Made by a program: the position numbers and the translations under genes. The notes under the pieces were generated by a model. The model saw only the letters and a list, made by a program, of their open reading frames with translations. It did no database searches and was not told where the DNA came from. Shown here piece after piece: positions 43,670 to 52,161 of a DNA stretch of 64,000 nucleotides. The stretch comes from JBELHJ01 sp042091495. GTDB lineage: Bacteria > Bacteroidota > Bacteroidia > Flavobacteriales > Flavobacteriaceae. Positions within the stretch are counted from its first letter, which is position 1. Each line of letters opens with the position of its first letter. The DNA lies in assembly GCA_042091495.1 (NCBI GenBank), contig JBELHJ010000003.1, positions 1 through 64,000 on the forward strand, read 5' to 3'.

Positions 43670-44640
43670 TACCCAATTTCTTTTCTCACACGTTTTAAAA
43701 CATTGTTGGCTATAGCTGATGCTTTATTAGCACCAATAGCTAATGCTTTATCAATTTCTTCAATATTGGCCATATACCAATTGTAACGTTCGCGTTCTTT
43801 TTGAAATTTTTCTAAAATGAGTTCGTAAAGCGCTTGTTTGGCGTGTCCATATCCATAATTTCCATTTTCATAATTTTGCTTCATGCTAGTTATGTCTTCT
43901 TCATTGCCAAGTAAACTATATAATGCAAAACAGTTACAAGTTTTCCAGTTTTTGGGAGCTTCAAGTGGGGTGCTATCGGTTTTGATAGTCATTATTTGTT
44001 TTCTAAGTTTTTTATTAGAAAGAAAAATATCTATAATATTATTCCTGCTCTTACTCATTTTTTCACCATCAGTTCCAGGAATAAGTTTTGTGTCTTCTTG
44101 TATTTTTGCTTGAGGTAAAACAAAAGTTTGTTTAGACTTTGTTTTTGAATGAAACCTAGAAGCTACATCTCTAGTCATTTCAAGATGTTGCAATTGATCC
44201 TTTCCAACAGGAACTATTTCAGCATCATACAATAAAATATCAGCAGCCATTAGCATGGGATATGAAAATAATCCTGAATTTACATCCTCTAGGCGGTCTG
44301 ATTTATCTTTAAAACTATGGGCTAATGTTAATCTTTGATATGGGAAAAAGCAACTCAGATACCATGAGAGTTCAGTGACTTGAGGGATATCACTTTGTCT
44401 ATAAAAAACAGTTTTGTTTATGTCAAGTCCCATTGCTAACCAAGCAGCAGCAGTTGAATAAGTGTTGTGTCTTAAAGTAGTTTCATCTTTAATTTGTGTC
44501 AAAGAGTGCATATCTGCAATAAATAGAAACGATTCATTATCATCACTTCCAGCAAGTTCAATTGCTGGAATAATTGCACCTAATAAGTTTCCTAAATGAG
44601 GAGTACCTGTACTTTGTACTCCGGTAAGTATTCTTGCCAT
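43666..44640 (-). CDS. trpS: Tryptophanyl-tRNA synthetase
   Basis: The 324-residue class I synthetase charges tRNA-Trp. It has the HIGH-type motif in STGTPHLGNLLGAI (residues 11-24), DADILLYDAEIVPVGKDQ-type sequence (AADILLYDAEIVPVGKDQ) and the GEKMSKS loop near 195. The size matches bacterial TrpS. A near-consensus promoter lies just upstream at 44663-44689. Confidence 0.97.
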   Translation of the reverse strand: MARILTGVQSTGTPHLGNLLGAIIPAIELAGSDDNESFLFIADMHSLTQIKDETTLRHNTYSTAAAWLAMGLDINKTVFYRQSDIPQVTELSWYLSCFFPYQRLTLAHSFKDKSDRLEDVNSGLFSYPMLMAADILLYDAEIVPVGKDQLQHLEMTRDVASRFHSKTKSKQTFVLPQAKIQEDTKLIPGTDGEKMSKSRNNIIDIFLSNKKLRKQIMTIKTDSTPLEAPKNWKTCNCFALYSLLGNEEDITSMKQNYENGNYGYGHAKQALYELILEKFQKERERYNWYMANIEEIDKALAIGANKASAIANNVLKRVRKEIGY

Positions 44641-44662
44641 AATTTAAATTAGCTGGTGGTCA

Positions 44663-44689
44663 CAAAGGTAAATTTTTTACTGAATTCAA
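44663..44689 (-). promoter_or_regulatory. Promoter of trpS
   Basis: The reverse strand has TTG (complement of 44687-44689), a 16-base spacer and TACCTTTG (complement of 44663-44670). This is one base shorter than the usual 17-23 spacing. The trpS ATG is 22 bases downstream. Confidence 0.55.
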
Positions 44690-44701
44690 ATATTAATTAT
44701 T

Positions 44702-44709
44702 TAGTTTTG
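44702..44709 (+). promoter_or_regulatory. Candidate -7 element immediately before the acyltransferase start
   Basis: TAGTTTTG matches TAnnTTTG and ends 5 bases before the ATG at 44715. There is no TTG at the normal spacing. Use of this box would give a leaderless mRNA. Confidence 0.38.
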
Positions 44710-44714
44710 ATACA

Positions 44715-45449
44715 ATGAAATGGGCTAAATATATATTTTGGACTTTTTACAGACTTTGGTTTTACATTATTTCTGCAATACCAACTGTAATTTTATTTCC
44801 TGTTTTAATTGTTTGTTTACTCAAAGATAATTATTACCCTTATTTTTTTAGGCTAGCTAAGATATGGGGTAGATTTATTCTTGTAGGGATGGGATTTTCA
44901 AGAAAAGTTTCAATAGAAACCTCTTTAAATCCAAAGTCAAGTTACATGTTCGTACCCAATCATGTATCTATGATTGATATCATGTTAATCCTTAGTGTCA
45001 TTGATCATCCTTTTGTGTTTGTTGGAAAAGAAGAACTTGCTAAAATCCCCGTTTTTGGGACGCTATACAAACGAGCATGTATTCTAGTTAATAGAAATGA
45101 TAAAAACAGCAGAAAAGCAGTTTATAAAAAAGTTCAAAAGCGATTAAATTCTGGTCTGAGTATTTGTATTTTCCCCGAGGCAGGTGTTCCTGAAGAACAT
45201 ATTGTTTTAGATCGATTTAAAGATGGGGCATTTAAAATAGCAATTGATCATGAAATACCTATAGTCCCCATAAGTATGCCAGACAATAAAAAACGTTTCT
45301 CATTTACTTTTTATAGTGGTGGGCCAGGTAAAATACGTATTAAAATTCATGATCCAATAGAAACAAAAACTCTTTCATTTAAAGATACTAAAGCATTGAA
45401 TTCAGAAGTGAGAGCTATTATTCTAAAGGCCCTTGAAAAGGCATCATAA
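44715..45449 (+). CDS. 1-acyl-sn-glycerol-3-phosphate acyltransferase (PlsC-like)
   Basis: The 244-residue protein is a membrane-associated acyltransferase that adds a fatty acid to lysophosphatidate or a related lipid. It has one or two N-terminal hydrophobic helices and the H-x4-D motif in NHVSMID. KIPVFGTLYKRACILVNR and FPEAGVPE (motif III) follow. It is monocistronic and ends before a terminator shared with recA. The acceptor could also be another lyso-lipid such as an ornithine lipid. Confidence 0.85.
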   Translation: MKWAKYIFWTFYRLWFYIISAIPTVILFPVLIVCLLKDNYYPYFFRLAKIWGRFILVGMGFSRKVSIETSLNPKSSYMFVPNHVSMIDIMLILSVIDHPFVFVGKEELAKIPVFGTLYKRACILVNRNDKNSRKAVYKKVQKRLNSGLSICIFPEAGVPEEHIVLDRFKDGAFKIAIDHEIPIVPISMPDNKKRFSFTFYSGGPGKIRIKIHDPIETKTLSFKDTKALNSEVRAIILKALEKAS

Positions 45450-45450
45450 A

Positions 45451-45472
45451 AAAACCCTCTTATGAGGGTTTT
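45451..45472. terminator. Bidirectional terminator between the acyltransferase and recA
   Basis: AAAACCCTC (45451-45459) pairs with GAGGGTTTT (45464-45472) around a TTAT loop. On the - strand the stem is followed by a run of T from AAAAAAA at 45448-45454, and on the + strand the stem ends in TTTT. It sits 3 bases from the recA stop and serves both converging genes. Confidence 0.8.
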
Positions 45473-45475
45473 AAA

Positions 45476-46483
45476 TTAGTTTTCCTGTGGATCGACTACT
45501 GATCTCACCTTGGCTTCAAGTTCATCCATAAGTTCAGGATTATCCTTGATTAATGATTTTACTGCATCCCTTCCTTGACCCAATTTAGTGTCATCATAGC
45601 TAAACCATGATCCACTTTTTTTAATAATATCTAATTCCACAGCAAGATCAAGAATTTCACCTACTTTGGAAACACCTTCTCCATACATAATATCAAACTC
45701 TGCCGTTTTAAAAGGAGGCGCAACTTTGTTTTTTACAACTTTCACTCTAGTTTTATTTCCTGCCACATTACCATCACTCTCTTTAATTTGAGTTGACCTT
45801 CTAATATCCAATCTCACTGATGCATAAAACTTTAATGCATTACCGCCAGTGGTGGTTTCAGGATTACCAAACATCACACCAATTTTTTCGCGCAATTGAT
45901 TAATAAAGATCATTGTGCAATTGGTTTTATTAATTGAACCAGTTAGCTTTCTCAATGCTTGTGACATCAAACGCGCCTGAAGCCCCATCTTAGAGTCTCC
46001 CATTTCACCTTCAATTTCGCTTTTAGGAGTTAATGCTGCGACGGAATCAATAACAATAATATCTAGGGCTCCGGAACGAACAAGGTTATCTGCAATTTCA
46101 AGAGCTTGTTCACCATGGTCTGGTTGAGATATGATGAGATTGTCTAAATCAATACCTAATTTTTCTGCGTAAAAACGATCAAAAGCATGTTCGGCGTCAA
46201 TAAAAGCAGCGATACCTCCAGCTTTCTGTGCTTCTGCAATAGCATGAAGGGTTAGAGTCGTTTTACCAGAAGATTCAGGACCATATATTTCAACAACTCT
46301 ACCTCTGGGGTAGCCACCTATACCTAAAGCTAAATCAAGGCCTAAAGATCCAGAGGGGATTGCATCAATATCCTGAACTGGTGTGTCACTCAGCTTCATA
46401 ACAGTTCCTTTACCATAAGCTTTATCTAGCTTGTCTAGTGTTAGTTTTAGAGCTTTTAACTTAGCTTCTTTTTCGTTACTCAT
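45476..46483 (-). CDS. recA: Recombinase RecA
   Basis: RecA forms the strand-exchange filament on single-stranded DNA and drives SOS self-cleavage. The 335-residue protein has GPESSGKTT (Walker A), IIVIDSVAALTP (Walker B), the L1/L2 region with MSQALRKL and NQLREKIGVMFGNPETTTGGNALKFYASVRLD. All are typical. No LexA-like operator was recognised in the 275-base gap upstream. It converges with the acyltransferase gene. Confidence 0.98.
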   Translation of the reverse strand: MSNEKEAKLKALKLTLDKLDKAYGKGTVMKLSDTPVQDIDAIPSGSLGLDLALGIGGYPRGRVVEIYGPESSGKTTLTLHAIAEAQKAGGIAAFIDAEHAFDRFYAEKLGIDLDNLIISQPDHGEQALEIADNLVRSGALDIIVIDSVAALTPKSEIEGEMGDSKMGLQARLMSQALRKLTGSINKTNCTMIFINQLREKIGVMFGNPETTTGGNALKFYASVRLDIRRSTQIKESDGNVAGNKTRVKVVKNKVAPPFKTAEFDIMYGEGVSKVGEILDLAVELDIIKKSGSWFSYDDTKLGQGRDAVKSLIKDNPELMDELEAKVRSVVDPQEN

Positions 46484-46720
46484 TGCTTCTCAAATTTCTG
46501 AATTCAACACTAGCTAAATTAATATAAGTTTTATCATATAACAATAGTTTTTCCGTTTCCTTATTAACAAGTTTTAATCATTTTTTACATACAGACTTTA
46601 AAGAATAATTATTGTTTTTAAAGCTTCAAAAATTAAATCACAATTCAATGTGAAGTGAAATTACAAGGATAACAACTCAATAAATAATCCTATCTTTACG
46701 TTCTAAATAAATTATTCATC

Positions 46721-46739
46721 TTCTAACTTTTTGTTAGAA
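46721..46739 (+). other. Short hairpin in the recA-ricT gap
   Basis: TTCTAAC (46721-46727) pairs with GTTAGAA (46733-46739) around five T. It ends 19 bases before the ricT ATG. The rest of the 275-base gap (46484-46758) shows no gene, tRNA or full-consensus promoter to my eye. Confidence 0.3.
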
Positions 46740-46758
46740 TCAATATATATACATACAT

Positions 46759-47931
46759 ATGAGTTGTAACAGTTGTTCAACTGGTAAAAACGGGCTCCCT
46801 AAAGGGTGTAAAAATAATGGAACATGTGGTGAAGATAGTTGTAATAAATTAACTGTTTTTGACTGGTTATCAAACATGACTTTACCTCAAGGACAGGAAC
46901 CCTATTTAGGAGTTGAGGTTCGATTTAAAAACGGCAGGAAACAATATTATAAAAATGCAGATAAAATAGCTTTGAGTATTGGTGATATCGTTGCCACTCA
47001 AGCTAAAGCAGGGCATGATATTGGAATGGTTACCCTAACAGGTGAATTGGTTCGTGTTCAAATGAAACGTAAGCAAGTCGATGTAGAAAATTCTGAGCAG
47101 GTTTTAAAAATTTACAGAAAAGCGACACAAAAGGATATTGATATTTGGACTAAGGCTAGAGATAAGGAGGAGCCTATGAAAGTTAAAGCAAGGCAATTTG
47201 CGATTGACTTGAAATTACAAATGAAAATATCAGACATTGAATATCAAGGAGACGCAAGTAAAGCAACCTTTTATTATACAGCAGAAGATCGTGTAGATTT
47301 TCGAGAGTTGATCAAACTTTTCGCCAGAGAATTTAAAACGCGTATAGAAATGAGACAGGTTGGGTTTAGACAAGAGGCTTCAAGACTTGGAGGAATTGGT
47401 TCTTGTGGACGTGAGTTATGTTGTTCAACGTGGTTAACTGATTTTAGATCTGTTAGTACTTCAGCAGCAAGATACCAACAATTATCATTGAATCCTTTAA
47501 AGCTTGCTGGTCAATGCGGTAAACTTAAATGTTGTCTTAACTATGAATTGGATGCCTATTTAGATGCGCTCAAAGAATTTCCAAAAACCGAAATTAAACT
47601 GAAAACAGAGAAGGGTACTGCTGTTTGTCAGAAAATTGACATATTCAAAGGGATTATGTGGTATGTATATCAAGGGGAATGGATGAATTGGTATAAATTA
47701 TCAGTAGCTCAGGCTAACGAAATAATAGCTTTGAATAAAAAAGGGACCTTAGCATCAAGTCTTGAAGATTATTCTGAAGAGGATGACAAAGAAGTTGCTG
47801 TTAATTTTGAAAATGTGGTTGGACAAGATAGTTTAACTCGTTTTGACTCAAAAAATCCAAAGCGTAAACGAAATCACAAAAAAAATAATAACAGAAGGAG
47901 AAAACCAAAACCAAATGCTAAGAACAAGTAG
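46759..47931 (+). CDS. ricT: RicT/PSP1-family regulator
   Basis: The 390-residue protein has a Cys-rich N-terminus (five Cys in residues 1-28) and the PSP1 core with FRQEASRLGGIGSCGRELCCSTWL and GQCGKLKCCLNYELD. A basic, Lys/Arg-rich tail follows residue 365. In Bacillus RicT works with RicA and RicF, binds iron-sulfur clusters and affects RNA maturation. Here the partners are not nearby. It overlaps gldH by 17 bases, an arrangement I associate with flavobacteria. Confidence 0.88.
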   Translation: MSCNSCSTGKNGLPKGCKNNGTCGEDSCNKLTVFDWLSNMTLPQGQEPYLGVEVRFKNGRKQYYKNADKIALSIGDIVATQAKAGHDIGMVTLTGELVRVQMKRKQVDVENSEQVLKIYRKATQKDIDIWTKARDKEEPMKVKARQFAIDLKLQMKISDIEYQGDASKATFYYTAEDRVDFRELIKLFAREFKTRIEMRQVGFRQEASRLGGIGSCGRELCCSTWLTDFRSVSTSAARYQQLSLNPLKLAGQCGKLKCCLNYELDAYLDALKEFPKTEIKLKTEKGTAVCQKIDIFKGIMWYVYQGEWMNWYKLSVAQANEIIALNKKGTLASSLEDYSEEDDKEVAVNFENVVGQDSLTRFDSKNPKRKRNHKKNNNRRRKPKPNAKNK

Positions 47932-48400
47932 CTTTCAATTAGTTTTTTTATGGCTAATGATTTTTTCTTGTGACTCTAATAGGGTGTTTGATACCTATAA
48001 CTCGCTTTCTGGAGTTTGGTCTCAAGATGATATTCAAATCTTTAAATATGAATCTAAAGATTCTATTTCAAACTACAACCTTTTTGTTAATATCAGGAAT
48101 ACAGAGGATTATCCATTTAACAATTTATTTATAATTACAGAACTCACTTACCCACAAGGAAAGACTTTATCAGATACTCTGGAATATGCTATGGCATATC
48201 CTGATGGGAAGTTAATAGGTTCTGGTTTTACATCTTTAAAGGAAAATAAACTTATTTATAAAGAAGACTTTCAATTTAATGAACTTGGTGAGTATACTTT
48301 TCAAATTAGTCAGGCTATGCGAAAGTATGATCACATAAATGGTGTTAAAGAGTTAAAAGGAATTTCTGACGTTGGTCTTAGAATTGAGTCAAAAAAATAA
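47915..48400 (+). CDS. gldH: Gliding motility lipoprotein GldH
   Basis: The ATG at 47915 gives 161 residues with a lipoprotein signal ending MIFSC (Cys19). An earlier in-frame start would lie within ricT and break the signal. The rest has YNSLSGVWSQDDIQIFKYES and NLFIITELTYPQGKTLSDTLEY, which are typical of GldH. In Flavobacterium johnsoniae GldH is required for gliding and is linked to type IX secretion. It is 5 bases before the PBP1A gene. Confidence 0.9.
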   Translation: MLRTSSFQLVFLWLMIFSCDSNRVFDTYNSLSGVWSQDDIQIFKYESKDSISNYNLFVNIRNTEDYPFNNLFIITELTYPQGKTLSDTLEYAMAYPDGKLIGSGFTSLKENKLIYKEDFQFNELGEYTFQISQAMRKYDHINGVKELKGISDVGLRIESKK

Positions 48401-48405
48401 ATTAA

Positions 48406-50733
48406 ATGGCAAAAGTTAAAACCAAAAAGACAAAAATCAATAAGGAGTTTACCAAATTCATCAGATGGTTTTGGACTTTATTTTTTTTAGGAATTTTATT
48501 AGTTGTTTCAATTTTTGTATCTGCTTCAATTGGAGTTTTTGGTGAGATGCCAGACTATACGGTTCTTGAAAACCCAAAAACAAATTTAGCCACAGAAGTA
48601 TTGTCGTCAGATGGGCAGTTGTTAGGAAAATATTATTACCGAGACAACAGAACACTTTTAGATTATAAACAAATATCACCAAATTTAGTAGACGCATTAA
48701 TCGCTACCGAAGATGCAAGATTCTACTCGCATTCAGGGATTGATGCCAGAGGAACATTGAGAGCACTTGTTTATTTAGGAAGTAAAGGTGGAGCAAGTAC
48801 AATTTCTCAACAATTAGCTAGACAATTATTTATTGGAGTTAGAGATAAAGAAGATAAGGTTAATGCTATTTTTCAAAAGGTTAAAGAGTGGGTTTTAGCA
48901 ATCAGGTTAGAACGACAATATACCAAAGAAGAAATCATAGCTATGTATTTTAATATTTATGATTTCAATAATAACGCAGATGGCATTAAAAGTGCTGCAA
49001 GTATTTATTTCAATAAAACTGCAGATTCTTTAAGTATTGAAGAATCAGCCATGTTAGTAGGAATGTTTAAAAATTCATCTTTATACAATCCAAGGCGAAA
49101 TACAGAAGGCACCACTAATAGAAGAAATGTGGTATTAAGCCAAATGCACAAATACGGTTATATTTCTCAACAACTAAATGATTCTCTTCAAAAACGTCCT
49201 TTGAATTTGGAATATACTCCCCAATCCCATAAAACAGGATTGGCAACATATTTTAGAGCATACATCAAGAGTGAGTTAAAAAAATGGATTAACAATAACC
49301 CCAAGAGTGATGGAACTAAGTATGATTTATATCGTGATGGTTTAAAAATTTATACAACTATAGACTCAAGAATGCAGAACTATGCTGAACAAGCAGTGGT
49401 TGCTCACATGAAAAATCTTCAGGCAGCGTTCGATAAACAAAATACACCTAAGGAAAATCCAACGGCTCCTTTTATTGGTCTTGAGCAAGAAGAAATAGAC
49501 GCTTTAATGAAAAGAAGTATGCGTCAATCTGAAAGATGGCGACATATGCGTTTTGATTTAAAGAAGAATAAAAAAGAAATTGAAGCTTCATTTTATGAGC
49601 CCGTAGCTATGAAAATTTTCTCATGGAAAGGTGAAATAGATACCGTTATGAAGCCCATCGATTCTATGAGATATTACAAAACTTTTCTTCATCCTGGTTT
49701 AATGTCTATGGATCCTAAAACAGGTCATGTTAAAGCGTGGGTTGGAGGAATGAATTATAAGCATTTCCAGTATGACCATGTTAAACAAGGAAAACGTCAA
49801 GTTGGATCAACATTTAAACCTTTTGTTTATGCTACTGCTATAGATCAATTACATAAATCACCTTGTGATACAATGCCAAGATCACAAATAACCATTGAAG
49901 CGAATAAATTTGGAAATCTTCAAGCATGGTCTGCTAAAAACTCAGACGGGCAATATGGCGGATTTATGACGCTCAAAGATGCTCTTGCGAATTCAACGAA
50001 TACGGTAACAGCAAGGTTGATGAATGAAGTTGGACCCAAACCGGTTGTGAAAATGGCTAAAAATTTAGGGATAGAGCAAGATATTTTAGCAGTACCAGCT
50101 ATAGCATTGGGAACACCAGATTTAAGTGTTTACGAAATGGTAGCAGCCTATGGGACATTTGCAAATAAAGGGGTTTACACCAAACCTGTAATGTTAACTC
50201 GAATTGAAGATAAAAATGGAACTGTTTTATTTCAATTTACTCCACAAACTAGAGATGTTTTAAGTGAAGAAGTTGCGTATGTAACCGTCAATCTTTTAGA
50301 AGGTGTCACCCAATCAGGGTCTGGAATAAGATTAAGACACTCTACTGTTGATAATCCTGTTTATAAAGAAATTGTTACGGGTTATCCATATGCTTTTGAA
50401 AATCCAATAGCAGGAAAAACAGGAACAACTCAAAATCAAAGTGACGGATGGTTTATGGGGATGGTCCCAAATTTAGTAACAGGGGTGTGGGTAGGCGCTG
50501 AAGATCGTGCAGCCCATTTTAAAACAATAGCCTACGGTCAAGGCGCTTCAATGGCACTCCCCATTTGGGGTATATATATGAAAAAATGTTATGAAGATAC
50601 CTCTTTAAATATATCTCAGGAGGAATTTGAAGTTCCAGAAAACTTATCAATTAAAGTTGACTGCGAACCCATTGATACTGAAGGCCAGCCGGTTATAGAA
50701 GAGCCGGAAGAAATCATAGATTTTGATCTTTAA
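48406..50733 (+). CDS. Bifunctional penicillin-binding protein 1A
   Basis: The 775-residue class A PBP polymerises and crosslinks peptidoglycan. It has a membrane helix near 22-45, then the glycosyltransferase domain with ALIATEDARFYSHSGID and GASTISQQLARQLF. The transpeptidase domain carries Ser468-x-x-Lys471 (STFK), Ser530-x-Asn532 (STN) and the Lys671-Thr-Gly box. A terminator follows directly. It is transcribed after ricT and gldH, and the ricT-gldH-PBP order looks like an envelope unit. Confidence 0.96.
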   Translation: MAKVKTKKTKINKEFTKFIRWFWTLFFLGILLVVSIFVSASIGVFGEMPDYTVLENPKTNLATEVLSSDGQLLGKYYYRDNRTLLDYKQISPNLVDALIATEDARFYSHSGIDARGTLRALVYLGSKGGASTISQQLARQLFIGVRDKEDKVNAIFQKVKEWVLAIRLERQYTKEEIIAMYFNIYDFNNNADGIKSAASIYFNKTADSLSIEESAMLVGMFKNSSLYNPRRNTEGTTNRRNVVLSQMHKYGYISQQLNDSLQKRPLNLEYTPQSHKTGLATYFRAYIKSELKKWINNNPKSDGTKYDLYRDGLKIYTTIDSRMQNYAEQAVVAHMKNLQAAFDKQNTPKENPTAPFIGLEQEEIDALMKRSMRQSERWRHMRFDLKKNKKEIEASFYEPVAMKIFSWKGEIDTVMKPIDSMRYYKTFLHPGLMSMDPKTGHVKAWVGGMNYKHFQYDHVKQGKRQVGSTFKPFVYATAIDQLHKSPCDTMPRSQITIEANKFGNLQAWSAKNSDGQYGGFMTLKDALANSTNTVTARLMNEVGPKPVVKMAKNLGIEQDILAVPAIALGTPDLSVYEMVAAYGTFANKGVYTKPVMLTRIEDKNGTVLFQFTPQTRDVLSEEVAYVTVNLLEGVTQSGSGIRLRHSTVDNPVYKEIVTGYPYAFENPIAGKTGTTQNQSDGWFMGMVPNLVTGVWVGAEDRAAHFKTIAYGQGASMALPIWGIYMKKCYEDTSLNISQEEFEVPENLSIKVDCEPIDTEGQPVIEEPEEIIDFDL

Positions 50734-50741
50734 AATCCAAT

Positions 50742-50767
50742 GCCATTCTTTTAGAATGGCTTTTTTT
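50742..50767 (+). terminator. Rho-independent terminator after the PBP1A gene
   Basis: GCCATTCT (50742-50749) pairs with AGAATGGC (50753-50760) around TTT, and seven T follow. It lies 8 bases after the stop codon. Confidence 0.88.
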
Positions 50768-50801
50768 ATTTGTAAATTTAAGAAGACTAAATTGAATTTT
50801 T

Positions 50802-51503
50802 ATGATAAATAAAGTGGTCTTTAATGTCGAAGAAGCCATACAAGGTATTGCTAATAACATGACTGTCATGTTTGGAGGGTTTGGACTTTGTGGTATACCA
50901 GAAAAGGCAATAGAAGCACTTGTTAATTTAAATATTTCAGGTTTAACTTGTATTTCAAATAATGCTGGTGTTGATGATTTTGGTTTAGGCTTACTGCTTC
51001 AGAAGCGTCAAATAAAGAAAATGATTTCTTCGTATGTTGGAGAAAATGAAGAATTTGAAAGACAAATGTTAAGTGGCGAGTTAGAGGTGGAATTAATTCC
51101 TCAAGGCACTTTGGCTGAACGATGTAGGGCTGCACAATCAGGGATTCCTGCTTTTTTCACTCCTGCTGGGTATGGTACAGAAGTAGCCGAAGGTAAAGAG
51201 ACTAGGGATTTTGATGGAAAAATGCATGTCATGGAACATGCTTTTAAAGCAGATTTTGCCTTTGTAAAAGCATGGAAAGGCGACACAGCAGGGAACCTTA
51301 TTTTTAAGGGGACTTCAAAAAATTTTAACCCATGTATGTGTGGTGCTGCTAAGATTACTGTAGCAGAAGTAGAGGAACTTTTACCAGTAGGAAGTTTAAA
51401 CCCCAATGAGATCCATGTTCCGGGAATTTTTGTGAAACGTATTTTTCAAGGCCAATCTTATGAAAAGAGAATTGAACAACGCACCGTTAGAATAAAAAAA
51501 TAA
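50802..51503 (+). CDS. scoA: 3-oxoacid CoA-transferase subunit A
   Basis: Subunit A of a succinyl-CoA:acetoacetate CoA-transferase moves CoA between succinyl-CoA and a 3-oxoacid for ketone-body use. The 233-residue protein has MFGGFGLCGIPEKAIEAL and ISNNAGVDDFGLGLLL, and GIPAFFTPAGYGT, all subunit-A signatures. It is followed one base on by scoB, so the heterodimer is co-expressed. Confidence 0.95.
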   Translation: MINKVVFNVEEAIQGIANNMTVMFGGFGLCGIPEKAIEALVNLNISGLTCISNNAGVDDFGLGLLLQKRQIKKMISSYVGENEEFERQMLSGELEVELIPQGTLAERCRAAQSGIPAFFTPAGYGTEVAEGKETRDFDGKMHVMEHAFKADFAFVKAWKGDTAGNLIFKGTSKNFNPCMCGAAKITVAEVEELLPVGSLNPNEIHVPGIFVKRIFQGQSYEKRIEQRTVRIKK

Positions 51504-51504
51504 A

Positions 51505-52161
51505 ATGGCATTAGATAAAACAGGGATAGCAAAACGAATTGCTAAAGAAGTTAAAAACGGGTATTACGTAAATCTAGGAATTGGCATACCAACTTTAGTA
51601 GCCAATTTTGTTAGAGATGATATTGAAGTTGAGTTCCAAAGTGAGAATGGTGTTTTGGGAATGGGGCCATTTCCATTTGAAGGAGAGGAAGATGCAGATA
51701 TTATAAATGCAGGGAAACAAACCATAACAACGCTACCTGGAGCTAGTTTTTTTGATTCAGCAACAAGTTTTTCCATGATTCGGGGGCAGCACGTGGATTT
51801 AACAATTTTAGGTGCTATGGAAGTTGCTGATAATGGTGATATTGCTAACTGGAAAATTCCAGGTAAAATGGTAAAAGGTATGGGAGGTGCTATGGATTTA
51901 GTAGCTAGTGCAGATAATATTATTGTAGCCATGATGCATACTAATAAAGCCGGGGAGTCTAAATTGTTAAAACATTGTTCTCTTCCTCTTACAGGAGTAG
52001 GGTGTGTTAAAAAAGTGGTTACAAATTTGGCTGTTTTAGAGATTACAGAAGAAGGGTTCCTTCTTTTAGAGCGCGCACCAGGGGTTTCAGTAGATCAGAT
52101 TAAAGAAGCAACAGCAGGGAAGCTTATAATAAAAGAACCAGTTCCAGAAATGGATATTTAA
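51505..52161 (+). CDS. scoB: 3-oxoacid CoA-transferase subunit B
   Basis: The 218-residue partner of ScoA has YVNLGIGIPTLVANF and the catalytic glutamate in FQSENGVLGMGP. DLTILGAMEVADNGDIANWKIPGKMVKGMGGAMDLV follows in sequence. Both lengths and the order A-B match bacterial CoA-transferases. The stop codon shares TTAA with the convergent ABC-ATPase gene. Confidence 0.95.
   Translation: MALDKTGIAKRIAKEVKNGYYVNLGIGIPTLVANFVRDDIEVEFQSENGVLGMGPFPFEGEEDADIINAGKQTITTLPGASFFDSATSFSMIRGQHVDLTILGAMEVADNGDIANWKIPGKMVKGMGGAMDLVASADNIIVAMMHTNKAGESKLLKHCSLPLTGVGCVKKVVTNLAVLEITEEGFLLLERAPGVSVDQIKEATAGKLIIKEPVPEMDI

Noticed and set aside
46484..46758. A tRNA, small RNA or SOS operator in the recA-ricT gap
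   Set aside because: No cloverleaf, no clear LexA-type dyad and no full promoter was seen. Only a 7-bp hairpin at 46721-46739 stands out.
47843..47914. Longer N-terminus for GldH
   Set aside because: It would add basic residues from the ricT overlap before the lipoprotein signal, which is complete from the ATG at 47915.
51564..51932. 122-codon reverse-strand frame opposite scoB
   Set aside because: It is fully contained in a conserved CoA-transferase gene and has no recognisable features.
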